Origin: Bacteroidales bacterium
GTDB lineage: Bacteria > Bacteroidota > Bacteroidia > Bacteroidales > F082
Direction of reading: 5' to 3'
Assembly (NCBI GenBank): GCA_017645245.1
Contig: JAGCPG010000083.1
Location: forward strand, 1-37,394
DNA length: 37,394 nucleotides
The position numbers and the translations under genes are program-made. Below the pieces are notes generated by a model that was not told where the DNA came from, ran no database searches, and was given only the letters and a program-made list of their open reading frames with translations. Positions 9,361 to 16,577 of this stretch are shown piece by piece (the first letter of the stretch is position 1; each line of letters starts with the position of its first letter).

Positions 9361-9392
9361 AAAAAAACCTCCCCTAAATGTCTAGGGGAGGT
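9361..9392 (-). terminator. Rho-independent terminator of rpsT
   Basis: On the minus strand a perfect 10-bp stem (ACCTCCCCTA with TAGGGGAGGT, 9392-9383 and 9376-9367) has a six-base loop. It is followed directly by a run of seven T (9367-9361). It lies 26 bases after the rpsT stop and just before the radC start. Confidence 0.92.
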
Positions 9393-9418
9393 CAACATTA
9401 TGATGAAAAAACTCTTAT

Positions 9419-9673
9419 TTAAGCCAACTTGGCGGTGTACTTCGTCAACTTCGACTTCAGGTTACCGGCCTTGTTCTTGTGGATGATGCCGCGCTTGGCA
9501 ACCTTGTCGATGATGGAATACATCTTCGGCAGTTGGTTCTCAGCTTCTGACTTATCGGTAATGGTTCTGAATTTTCTCACTTCGTTACGCATTGACTTGG
9601 CGTAGTAACGGTTGTGCAGACGTCTCTTTTCGGTTTGACGAATTCTCTTGAGTGAAGATTTGTGATTTGCCAT
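9419..9673 (-). CDS. rpsT: 30S ribosomal protein S20
   Basis: The 84-residue, highly basic protein beginning [18 protein letters not shown] and containing [20 protein letters not shown] is a typical S20, a 16S rRNA-binding protein of the small subunit. It forms a single-gene unit with a full promoter (9718-9747) and a strong terminator (9361-9392). Confidence 0.97.
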   Translation of the reverse strand: MANHKSSLKRIRQTEKRRLHNRYYAKSMRNEVRKFRTITDKSEAENQLPKMYSIIDKVAKRGIIHKNKAGNLKSKLTKYTAKLA

Positions 9674-9717
9674 TTCTTAATAATATCTTTTTGTTTTTTC
9701 TTTCTGTAATTGGGCTG

Positions 9718-9747
9718 CAAAATTACAACTTTTCTTGATACAAGCAA
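9718..9747 (-). promoter_or_regulatory. Promoter of rpsT
   Basis: On the minus strand TTG (9747-9745), 19 bases and TAATTTTG (9725-9718) repeat the exact pattern seen before rpsF and the tRNA-Glu. The -7 box overlaps the stop codon of mtaB, so the promoter lies inside the end of that gene. Confidence 0.75.
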
Positions 9748-11054
9748 TTATTTGGGATAGATTTTTTTAAAAATTTCCCGATGAAGGTCATCTTTTCCTC
9801 GTTTTCAGGATTGATTATCTCGTTGAGTTTCACTTCGATAAAGCTGTTTTTATCCAATCCGTCTCCTTGAATCTGAATGGGGACATAGTTCTCGCCATAT
9901 CCCCGAGCCACCCCCTTCGCGTCAATGCGTTCGATCAACAGCTGTTGGGTCTTGCCTTTCATCATGTCGAAGTACTTGAGCTTGTTCTCCAATGAGATGG
10001 CTCGCATCACCTCGCTGCGTTGCGTCTTGACGGCTTCGGGAACTTGGTCGGGCATCACTGCCGCCTTGGTGCCGGTGCGCTTTGAGTATTTGAAGGTATG
10101 GATATGGCTGAAGCCGATTTCACGGGCAAAGTCGCAGCTTTCCTTGAAAGTCTCCTCGATTTCACCTGGAAAGCCTACGATGATGTCGGTGGTCAGGTTG
10201 AAATCTGGGCGGAACACCTTGATGCGCTGGCACATCTCACGGAACTGCGCCGCGGTATAGAACCGATGCATCCGCTTCAAGGTGTCTTCGGAGCCGCTTT
10301 GCAGGCAGATGTGCATGTGCGGAGCCAGCTTCTCGTGCTGGAACAGCTCCAAAAAACGGTCGCTGAACTGGTCGGGTTCGATGGAGGAGACCCTTATACG
10401 GAAGTCGCCTTTTATATTAATAATGTGTTCCACCAAGGTTTCGAAATTGGTCTCACCGTCATGGTAACGTCCCATGTTGACACCCGTCAACACGATCTCC
10501 TTAAAGCCATGATCCACCACGCTCTTGATGTTCTCGTAAATGTCTTTCGCGGGACGGCTGGTCGATCTTCCTCTCACCATGGGGATGATGCAGTAGGAGC
10601 AGAAGTTGTTGCATCCATCATGGATCTTGATCAAACTGCGGGTGTGGAAGGTGTCGTAAGCAGGTTGGTAGCTGAACAAGTCGCGATCATAGCCTTCAGG
10701 GTCGCTATGGCCCTTCTTGAAATGCTCATCCACAATGTCAAAAATGGCTGATTTCCGCTCATTGTCAATCACATAGTCGGCCACACCGCTCTCAATTAAC
10801 TCTTCCTTTCTGTGGTTGACCATGCAGCCGGTGACGACCATCAAGGCCTCAGGGTGTTTGCGGCGGATTTGATGTATCGCCTGCCTACACTTCTGGTCGC
10901 TGGTGTTGGTCACCGTGCAGGTGTTCACCACAAAGATGTCGGCCTCACCCGAGTCCACCACCTCGTAACCGCCCGCCTTGAACCTCGATGCCAACGCATC
11001 GGTCTCAAAGAGGTTCACCCGGCAACCCAATGTCTTGAAAGCAATTCTTTTCAT
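9723..11054 (-). CDS. mtaB: tRNA t6A37 methylthiotransferase MtaB
   Basis: This 443-residue radical-SAM enzyme should add a methylthio group to t6A at position 37 of tRNAs that read ANN codons. The N-terminal cluster-binding cysteines are Cys11 (TLGCRVNLFETD), Cys46 (VNTCTVTN) and Cys77 (TGCMVN). The radical-SAM motif is CNNFCSYC at 148-155, and a C-terminal TRAM-like region follows. The pattern LGCRVN with CTVTN distinguishes MtaB from MiaB. The start follows a TATGTTTG box by about 20 bases. Confidence 0.92.
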   Translation of the reverse strand: MKRIAFKTLGCRVNLFETDALASRFKAGGYEVVDSGEADIFVVNTCTVTNTSDQKCRQAIHQIRRKHPEALMVVTGCMVNHRKEELIESGVADYVIDNERKSAIFDIVDEHFKKGHSDPEGYDRDLFSYQPAYDTFHTRSLIKIHDGCNNFCSYCIIPMVRGRSTSRPAKDIYENIKSVVDHGFKEIVLTGVNMGRYHDGETNFETLVEHIINIKGDFRIRVSSIEPDQFSDRFLELFQHEKLAPHMHICLQSGSEDTLKRMHRFYTAAQFREMCQRIKVFRPDFNLTTDIIVGFPGEIEETFKESCDFAREIGFSHIHTFKYSKRTGTKAAVMPDQVPEAVKTQRSEVMRAISLENKLKYFDMMKGKTQQLLIERIDAKGVARGYGENYVPIQIQGDGLDKNSFIEVKLNEIINPENEEKMTFIGKFLKKSIPNNCLYQEKL

Positions 11055-11073
11055 CTAACCATATTTTGATTTG

Positions 11074-11081
11074 CAAACATA
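11074..11081 (-). promoter_or_regulatory. -7 box of mtaB
   Basis: TATGTTTG is read on the minus strand about 20 bases before the mtaB ATG. No TTG lies at the usual distance upstream. An 11-base direct repeat, AAAATGCCGAA, occurs twice in this spacer (about 11085-11116). Confidence 0.4.
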
Positions 11082-11200
11082 TACAAAATGCCGAATTTAT
11101 TGCATAAAATGCCGAAATTTTTCGTGTTTTTGCGCCCGCAAACTTAAAGGGGTTATTATGCTCTAAATCAAGCAGAAATAAAACAGAAAATCATAAAATA

Positions 11201-11546
11201 ATGAACAAACGAATCATCATCATTCTCGCCGTGCTGCTCACGATAGGGCAGATGTCCTAAGCCTCGCGTCGTCTGACGCCAACGGCCACGTCATCGAGGT
11301 GTTCGGTAATGGTAACCTGACGCTGACCAGCAGCGTGGCGGGCGGCCAACTCACCGGCGGCTGGGCCAACAACGGCGGCGGCATCTGCAACTACGGAAGG
11401 CTGACCATCGAAAGCAATGTCACCAGCTCTTCGCCAAACAGGCACCTCTCACCTCTCACCTCTCATCTCTCACCTCCCCCGGAGTTTACGTGTTGCGTTT
11501 AACCAATGGTGAAGGCGTGAAGACCCAGAAACTGATGGTCAGATAA
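11201..11546 (+). pseudogene. Remnant of a T9SS-exported beta-helix protein
   Basis: Three pieces of one gene remain, in three different frames. First, an ATG at 11201 encodes a signal peptide (MNKRIIIILAVLLTIGQMS) and stops at 11258-11260. Second, another frame from about 11251 to 11442 encodes beta-helix-like sequence (FGNGNLTLTSS, then WANNGGGICNYGRLTIES). Third, after a heptamer tract, 11481-11546 encodes GVYVLRLTNGEGVKTQKLMV plus Arg and a stop, a typical end of a T9SS type A C-terminal sorting domain. Intact cargo of this kind is several times longer, so a large deletion plus frameshifts is the simplest reading. The end overlaps the convergent miaB stop by eight bases. The remaining part of the 11055-11538 gap holds only the mtaB promoter region. 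Confidence 0.75.
11443..11477 (+). repeat. Tandem heptamer CACCTCT, five units, in the T9SS remnant
   Basis: The five units read CACCTCT three times, then CATCTCT and CACCTCC. The tract lies exactly between the beta-helix frame and the sorting-domain frame. Five units of seven bases put the two out of frame; three or six units would put them in frame. Confidence 0.85.
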
Positions 11547-12855
11547 GCATACCCTCAATCGACAAAGCTGTTGCCGAAGTCACCTTCACGTTGACAATCT
11601 TACCGATAAGGCTCTCGTCATTCGATGCGAATCGGATGACGATCTTGCCTTCGGTGTGGCCGGTAAGGAAGCCTCCTTTGCGGTCGTAATCCTCGACGAG
11701 CATCTTTACGGTCTGGCCTACCAAAGCCTGGTTATAGACTAAGGAGTGCTTCATCAGCTCCTCGGTAAGGCTGTGATAGCGCTGGCGTTTTACCTCCTTG
11801 GGCACGTCATCCTCCCACTTTGAGGCCACGGCTCCCTCACGGACGCTGTACTGGGCGATGTAAGCCATGTTGTATTTGAATTCCTCCATGGCCTTGCGGG
11901 TGTTTTCAAACTCTTCCTCGCTCTCATGGGTGAATCCCACAATGATGTCGGTGAAGATGGTGGCCGTGGGGAGCTTTTCGCGGATGGTCTGGATGATGTG
12001 GCGGTAGGTCTCCAAATTGTGATGGCGGTTCATGCGCTGCAGCATCACGTCGTCGCCCGACTGGATCGGGATGTGGATCTGCTTGGCCAGGCAGTCGTAC
12101 TGCGCCATCACCTCAATGACCTCATCCTTCATGTCACGGGGATGAGGAGCGGTGTAATACACCCAAAACTCCTTGCCCGAAGCCTTGCCAAACTCGCCGA
12201 TTCTCCTCAACAATTCAGCGAAGTCAATCTCTTCGCCTTTCTTGTCTAAACCATACGAGTTGACGTTCTGTCCCAGCAGGGTGATGCTCTTGTAATCCTT
12301 CTCCACCAGCTCCTTCACCTCGTTCAAAATGTCCTCTGAGGGCCTCGAAACCTCACGCCCGCGGGTGTAAGGCACGGCGCAGTAGGTGCAGAAGTTGTTG
12401 CAGCCGTTCTGGATCGGGATGTAGGCCTCGAAGTTGGAGGCGCGCATCGGGCAGATCTCCCAGAATGGCTCCATGTTGGCTGACGGGTTGATCTTGTCCA
12501 TTGCGGCAGGGGTGACGATGCCGTACTGGCGGATCATGTCAGGCAGCTGCGGCAGCTCGTTCATGGTGAAAACCAGGTCGAACAGCTTCAGGAAACGCAC
12601 ACGGTCGGCGGGCAGGATGCAGCCCGACACAAAGGTGATCACGTTTTGGCGGTTCTTCATGGCGTTCCATTTCTCAATGCGCCCATATACCTTGTCGATG
12701 CCTTTCTGCCGCACCGAACAGGCGATGATGCCGAGGATGTTGGCTTCTTCTTCGTTGTCGGTGGGGGTACAGCCCATCTGCTGCAGCACGGTGCGCACGC
12801 GTTCCGTGTCGCTGAGGTTCATTTGGCATCCGAAGGGGAGGAGGAAATATTTCAT
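11539..12855 (-). CDS. miaB: tRNA 2-methylthio-N6-isopentenyladenosine synthase (MiaB-type)
   Basis: This 438-residue radical-SAM methylthiotransferase has Cys10 (FGCQMNLSD), Cys46 (IACSVRQ) and Cys79 (SGCI) for the auxiliary cluster, CNNFCTYC (152-159) for the SAM cluster, and a C-terminal TRAM domain (VKMLVEDYDRKGGFLTGHTEG). The FGCQMN motif points to MiaB, which modifies i6A37 in tRNAs that read UNN codons. The usual NTC before the second cysteine is IAC here, and the CSVRQKGIDKVYGRI stretch differs from the common CSIRDNAE type. The reading frame is open far upstream, but the ATG at 12855 starts the conserved domain; everything above it is heptamer repeat and lplA sequence. Confidence 0.85.
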   Translation of the reverse strand: MKYFLLPFGCQMNLSDTERVRTVLQQMGCTPTDNEEEANILGIIACSVRQKGIDKVYGRIEKWNAMKNRQNVITFVSGCILPADRVRFLKLFDLVFTMNELPQLPDMIRQYGIVTPAAMDKINPSANMEPFWEICPMRASNFEAYIPIQNGCNNFCTYCAVPYTRGREVSRPSEDILNEVKELVEKDYKSITLLGQNVNSYGLDKKGEEIDFAELLRRIGEFGKASGKEFWVYYTAPHPRDMKDEVIEVMAQYDCLAKQIHIPIQSGDDVMLQRMNRHHNLETYRHIIQTIREKLPTATIFTDIIVGFTHESEEEFENTRKAMEEFKYNMAYIAQYSVREGAVASKWEDDVPKEVKRQRYHSLTEELMKHSLVYNQALVGQTVKMLVEDYDRKGGFLTGHTEGKIVIRFASNDESLIGKIVNVKVTSATALSIEGMLI

Positions 12856-12890
12856 AGGTGAGAGGTGATAGGTTAGAGGTGAGAGGTGTT
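12856..12890 (-). repeat. Tandem heptamer CACCTCT filling the lplA-miaB junction
   Basis: On the minus strand five heptamers (two CACCTCT-like units, AACCTAT, CACCTCT, CACCTAT) run from the lplA stop codon to the miaB ATG. There is no other sequence in the gap and no Shine-Dalgarno sequence. Confidence 0.85.
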
Positions 12891-13786
12891 TACTGATAAA
12901 TGAGATTAATGATGTCGAGGCAGATTTCGGCGATTTCAGTGTTGAGGCTGTCGGTAGCGATCTGGATATTCTTGATCTCGTGGGTGTTTTCATCCACATC
13001 AAACCCGACCTCCACGTTGCCCCAAGGGAACTGGGCTTTCTTGACGGCATGGAAGTGCTCCCATTTGCCATAGAGATAATCGTGTGAAGTGATCTTCGCA
13101 ACGGTTTCCTTTACTTCGTCCAAAGCAGCCAAGGTCTCAAAGTCGATGTTTGAAGCCTTCATTCCATAAACTTTTTCAAAAGCTTCGATCAAAGGAGCTA
13201 CGATGTTTTCTGAGGTGATGTCGGCCAGTTCCGAGAGGTTCACCACGCGACTTGCCACGCTTTTCACGCCGTGTTTTTGCAACTTCGCCTTGTTGACGGT
13301 CAGGTAACGTTGCATCATCTCACCGTCGGTCTTTATTAATATGGTGCCATGATGCAGATTGTTGTCGGTGCCATTGTAGAAGGCGTTCCCGGAGAACTTC
13401 CTGCCTTGGCAGAGCAGGTCGTTGCGGCCTGAAATCTCAGCCTCCAAGCCGAAGGATTTCAGTGCTTCCTGGATCACTGACTGTTGCCGATGCACGTCAT
13501 AGTCGTTTTTGTCGGCAATAAAAGAAAAATTGAGATTTCCAAGATCGTGATAAACCGCTCCTCCTCCGGTGCGCCTACGCATCAGGTGACCGTCTTCCTC
13601 GTTCAAACGCTTCACGTCACATTCCGAAAAGGGATTTTGGTTCAGCCCGATGACCACCGTGCGTTCGTTTTTCCACAGATACATCGTCACCACGCCCTCC
13701 TCCTGATGGTCGGTCAGCCAAGTCTCCACCGCCAGGTTCAGGTAGGGGTTGTGTTGGTTGCTGACGATGACTTGAAGTTTTTTCAT
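12890..13786 (-). CDS. lplA: Lipoate-protein ligase A
   Basis: The 298-residue protein should attach lipoate, through lipoyl-AMP, to E2 and H proteins of 2-oxoacid dehydrogenases and the glycine cleavage system. The conserved RRTGGGAVYHDLGNLNFSF (71-89), catalytic Lys130 in GRKFSGNAF and HHGTILI (145-151) are all present, with the small C-terminal domain (about 240-298). The open frame extends back across the tRNA gene, so I placed the start at 13786 (MKKLQVIVSNQ), just after a TATCTTTG box. Only four bases separate box and ATG, so the mRNA may be leaderless. miaB follows after the heptamer tract. Confidence 0.92.
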   Translation of the reverse strand: MKKLQVIVSNQHNPYLNLAVETWLTDHQEEGVVTMYLWKNERTVVIGLNQNPFSECDVKRLNEEDGHLMRRRTGGGAVYHDLGNLNFSFIADKNDYDVHRQQSVIQEALKSFGLEAEISGRNDLLCQGRKFSGNAFYNGTDNNLHHGTILIKTDGEMMQRYLTVNKAKLQKHGVKSVASRVVNLSELADITSENIVAPLIEAFEKVYGMKASNIDFETLAALDEVKETVAKITSHDYLYGKWEHFHAVKKAQFPWGNVEVGFDVDENTHEIKNIQIATDSLNTEIAEICLDIINLIYQ

Positions 13787-13790
13787 GCTG

Positions 13791-13798
13791 CAAAGATA
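13791..13798 (-). promoter_or_regulatory. -7 box directly before lplA
   Basis: TATCTTTG is read on the minus strand, followed by CAGC and the ATG. The box touches the U-run of the tRNA-Glu terminator, and no -33 element is visible because the terminator hairpin occupies that region. Confidence 0.5.
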
Positions 13799-13825
13799 AA
13801 AAAAAGCCCGCTTGTTTGGCGGGCT
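13798..13825 (-). terminator. Rho-independent terminator of tRNA-Glu
   Basis: On the minus strand a perfect 7-bp stem (AGCCCGC with GCGGGCT) encloses a seven-base loop. It is followed by eight T (13805-13798). It begins three bases after the tRNA discriminator base. Confidence 0.93.
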
Positions 13826-13827
13826 TG

Positions 13828-13901
13828 TAGTCTCTCCGGGATTTGAACCCGAGTTACCAGGATGAAAACCTGACGTCCTGACCAGACTAGACGAAGAGAC
13901 C
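13828..13901 (-). tRNA. tRNA-Glu (anticodon UUC)
   Basis: The cloverleaf folds fully on the minus strand. The acceptor is GGTCTCT with AGAGACT (a G-U first pair), the D-arm is GTCT/GGAC, and the anticodon stem TCAGG/CCTGG has loop TTTTCAT, giving anticodon TTC. The T-arm is TCGGG-TTCAAAT-CCCGG. CCA is not encoded. A full promoter lies upstream (13940-13969) and a terminator downstream. Confidence 0.95.
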
Positions 13902-13939
13902 ATCCATCAAAAGAACCTTTAGGTTTCAAATTGACGGTG

Positions 13940-13969
13940 CAAAATTATATAAAAAATCCTTACCCACAA
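13940..13969 (-). promoter_or_regulatory. Promoter of tRNA-Glu
   Basis: On the minus strand TTG (13969-13967), 19 bases and TAATTTTG (13947-13940) match the rpsF and rpsT promoters exactly. It lies 38 bases before the mature tRNA 5' end. Confidence 0.75.
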
Positions 13970-13989
13970 CAATTTGGGATAAAAATTTT

Positions 13990-14799
13990 TTATTCGAAGG
14001 TAAGGGATACTTGTAACTGCTTGTTTTTGACCTCTTTGAACGGAGCATTGTAAAGACAATTCATGGAAGTGTCATCGGTTTTCAGGACGTTGAGCAAGCC
14101 AAAACTCATCTTGATCTCAATGCCCATCTTGAACCATTGGTTGTAGATGTCGAATCCGCTACCAAATTCAAGTGCAAGGTCGCCACGGCTGGTCTGCAAC
14201 AAAGCGGGCTCGTTGTTGTTGAGCTGGAGTTTCTTACGGCTCAGGTAGAACCGGGGATTGATGCCGCCAATAAGGTATGCCGCGATGTTGTTGTAGCGTT
14301 TGGAACGGTATTTTATGTGCATCGGGAACTCAACGAAATTGGAGTTAATGTCTTCTGACTCAATGGTTTTGATATTGTTCAGTTCGTTATCGAGGTAATA
14401 GGTGTACTTGATGTTTCTGTGCGGACCGATGGACAGGGTGGGGATGAACCTGAAATTGAAATAGTCGCCTAACCGCAAATCACCGATGACGCCAACGGAG
14501 AAGCCGACATTGTGCCAATCGCTGAGGGGCTCAATGCCAAGAATGTGGTAAGTGTGGTTTTGCGGATCGCCGGGACGATAGTTCTGCGGGAGCTGGGTCG
14601 CCGGACGGTCAATGCTTTGGTAATTGTCCTGCAAGGTCACATTGTAGGTCATATAGTTGACGCCAAGCAAAAAGCCGAAATGATAGGGCGCATGGTCGTA
14701 GTTGTGCAGGTAAATGACCTTTTTGCCTTGGGCTTGCATCTCCGTAACACAAGTCATCGACAGGATTAAAAGCAATATGATGGAAAAGGCTTTTTTCAC
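13990..14799 (-). CDS. porT: PorT-like outer-membrane beta-barrel protein (T9SS)
   Basis: The 269-residue protein has a signal peptide (VKKAFSIILLLILSMTCVTE, then MQAQG) and alternating beta strands (HFGFLLGVNYMTYNVTL, FVEFPMHIKYRSKRYN, IAAYLIGGINPRFYLSRKK) ending in a C-terminal aromatic, LQVSLTFE, as outer-membrane barrels do. In Bacteroidota the T9SS protein PorT is often encoded beside ubiE, as here, which supports the call; similarity alone would only say porin-like barrel. No ATG fits without running into ubiE, so a GTG start at 14799 is chosen because it opens the signal peptide, 40 bases after the ubiE stop. Confidence 0.7.
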   Translation of the reverse strand: MKKAFSIILLLILSMTCVTEMQAQGKKVIYLHNYDHAPYHFGFLLGVNYMTYNVTLQDNYQSIDRPATQLPQNYRPGDPQNHTYHILGIEPLSDWHNVGFSVGVIGDLRLGDYFNFRFIPTLSIGPHRNIKYTYYLDNELNNIKTIESEDINSNFVEFPMHIKYRSKRYNNIAAYLIGGINPRFYLSRKKLQLNNNEPALLQTSRGDLALEFGSGFDIYNQWFKMGIEIKMSFGLLNVLKTDDTSMNCLYNAPFKEVKNKQLQVSLTFE

Positions 14800-14839
14800 A
14801 ATTCGAATTTTAAACCGTTTAACGTGTGGATAGGCCCCT

Positions 14840-15559
14840 TTATTGTGGATTATTGGGCTTTTTTTGAACATGACCATAATATAAGGTGGCGATGCCACCG
14901 AAAAATGTCTTGCCGGCAATATCCGAAATGCCATGCGTTTTGAGCAACTCCAAGAAGGTTTCCCTTTTTGGGAAGGCCTCGATGGATGTCGGAAGATAGG
15001 TGTAGGCGGTTTGGTGTTTCGAAAACACTCGCCCGATCAACGGCAATACGTGTTGAGAGTAGATTTGGTAAGGCCATTTGACAAGGCCGTTCTGAGGATG
15101 CGAGAACTCCAGGATGGCGATGAAGCCTTGGTCTCTGGCTACTCTGAGCATTTCCCGAAGTCCGGCTTCCAAATCCTCGAAATTGCGCACGCCGAAAGCT
15201 ACGGTGACGGCATCGAAACTATTGTCGGCAAAGGGGAGACGGGCTGCATCGGCGTTCATCAGGGTGATGTTTTGATCCAGTCGTTGTCGAGCGATCTTTT
15301 GCCTGCCGATCTCCAGCATCTTTTCGGAGAGATCAACGCCTGTGATGGTTGCCGAAGGGTTGTCCTTGGCCAAGCGGATGGCGAGGTCGGCCGTGCCGGT
15401 GGCCACGTCGAGGATGGCCGTGGGCTGGCTCTTGGCGACCAAACGAGAAGTCTTCCGTCGCCAGATCTTGTCGATTTGGAACGAAAGCAGGTGGTTCAGG
15501 AAATCGTATCGGGGTGAGATGTCGTCAAACATCTCGGTGACGGCCTTTTGATCACTCAT
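14840..15559 (-). CDS. ubiE: Demethylmenaquinone methyltransferase (UbiE/MenG)
   Basis: The 239-residue SAM methyltransferase carries out the last methylation of menaquinone. It starts with the family signature VTEMFDDISPRYDFLNHLLS, has the SAM-binding motif DVATGTADL at 51-59, and has ITLMNADAARLPFADNSFDAV and FGVRNFEDLEAGLREM further on. Its start overlaps the hldE stop by eight bases, so the two are translationally coupled in the aspC-hldE-ubiE-porT run. Confidence 0.94.
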   Translation of the reverse strand: MSDQKAVTEMFDDISPRYDFLNHLLSFQIDKIWRRKTSRLVAKSQPTAILDVATGTADLAIRLAKDNPSATITGVDLSEKMLEIGRQKIARQRLDQNITLMNADAARLPFADNSFDAVTVAFGVRNFEDLEAGLREMLRVARDQGFIAILEFSHPQNGLVKWPYQIYSQHVLPLIGRVFSKHQTAYTYLPTSIEAFPKRETFLELLKTHGISDIAGKTFFGGIATLYYGHVQKKPNNPQ

Positions 15560-16547
15560 GTTGGATGCGATTGACCTCTTGGAGCAGTTTCTCCTTGTTG
15601 ATAGGCACTACGCCAACCTCCTCGCACACCAGTCCTCCGGCGAGGTTCGAAATGGCGGCGATGGTTGCGGCATTTTGCTGTAGGGACGCATCGCATGTGT
15701 CCTTCTCGAATGACGCAACACATAACGCAGCTACGCTGAGCACCGTGTCGCCGGCTCCTGAAACGTCGACGATATGTCGGGGATGCGCCGGAAGATGATG
15801 GAACTCGCCGTCACGTAAGATCATCACGCCTTGCTCTGAAAGAGTGACCATCAGGTATTGGCATTGAAGCCGCTCTTGCAGCGATTGGGCGGCTTTGCGA
15901 AGTTCGTCGATGGTCTCGGCGTTCACGCCGAGACCATCGCGAAGCTCTTTGGCATTGGGCTTGAAGAGCGTCACGCCCTGATAGGCGAAGAAGTTCTTCT
16001 TCTTGGGATCGACGGCAACGGGAATGTGCCTGGCCTTCGCCAAACCGATGACGGCTTTGATCATCTTTTCAGAAAGGACGCCTTTGTTGTAGTCCTGAAG
16101 GATGATGATGTCCGTTGTTTCAATTTGATTTTCAATGATTTGAAACAATTTGGAATACTCGTCTTCAGTCAAGTCGAAGGTGTTTTCCTCATCGATGCGA
16201 AGCAGTTGCTTGTCGCCGTTAAACACGCGGTGTTTCACAGTGGTGACTCGCTTGTCGCTTTTGACCAATCCCTCGGTGGCCAAGCCGTGTTCCCGCATTA
16301 AGGCGAGGAAATCGTCGGCATGGCTGTCGTCACCAATCACGGAACAGATCATGGGGATGGCGCCCAAAGCCTTTAGGTTGATGGCCACATTGGCGGCGCC
16401 GCCGAGCCTGCTGAACTGATCGCGCAGGTCGACGATGGGCACGGGAGCCTCGGGCGACATTCGCTCAACCACGCCTTTCGAATAGGCGTCGATCATCACG
16501 TCGCCGACCACTAAGGCTTTCAGTCCGTTAAAACCGTCTATAACCAA
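15552..16547 (-). CDS. hldE: PfkB-family sugar kinase, heptose-7-phosphate kinase type (HldE N-domain)
   Basis: The 331-residue protein should phosphorylate D-glycero-D-manno-heptose 7-phosphate at C1 during heptose synthesis. It has FSRLGGAANVAINLKALGA (46-64) and DVSGAGDT (261-268) with catalytic Asp267, the pattern of RfaE1/HldE. The cytidylyltransferase domain of bifunctional HldE is absent, so this is the kinase-only form. No ATG fits: the in-frame start is a TTG at 16547, with a stop codon nine codons upstream. The next ATG would lose the first beta strand. Another PfkB sugar kinase specificity is possible but less likely. Confidence 0.82.
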   Translation of the reverse strand: MVIDGFNGLKALVVGDVMIDAYSKGVVERMSPEAPVPIVDLRDQFSRLGGAANVAINLKALGAIPMICSVIGDDSHADDFLALMREHGLATEGLVKSDKRVTTVKHRVFNGDKQLLRIDEENTFDLTEDEYSKLFQIIENQIETTDIIILQDYNKGVLSEKMIKAVIGLAKARHIPVAVDPKKKNFFAYQGVTLFKPNAKELRDGLGVNAETIDELRKAAQSLQERLQCQYLMVTLSEQGVMILRDGEFHHLPAHPRHIVDVSGAGDTVLSVAALCVASFEKDTCDASLQQNAATIAAISNLAGGLVCEEVGVVPINKEKLLQEVNRIQHE

Positions 16548-16553
16548 CTTTAA

Positions 16554-16577
16554 TCTCTTATCTTTTATCTCTTATCT
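16554..16577. repeat. Tandem heptamer TCTCTTA in the aspC-hldE junction
   Basis: About three and a half units (TCTCTTA, TCTTTTA, TCTCTTA, TCT) are read on the plus strand, with weaker heptamer-like sequence on both sides. They fill the 24-base gap between the aspC stop and the hldE TTG start and run into the aspC stop codon. Confidence 0.7.

Noticed and set aside
11299-11502. A 67-residue open frame on the plus strand as an independent gene
   Set aside because: It is the middle piece of the decayed T9SS cargo read through the heptamer tract. It has no promoter or ribosome site and its C-terminus is translated repeat.
12856-13101. An 82-residue N-terminal extension of miaB
   Set aside because: The extension is translated heptamer repeat and out-of-frame lplA sequence; the conserved domain starts at the ATG at 12855.
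13970-13989. A terminator after porT
   Set aside because: The A/T stretch is self-complementary but has no GC stem and overlaps the upstream edge of the tRNA promoter region.
14800-14934. A longer PorT-like protein with an ATG start
   Set aside because: The added residues overlap ubiE in another frame and would hide the signal peptide; the GTG at 14799 is preferred.
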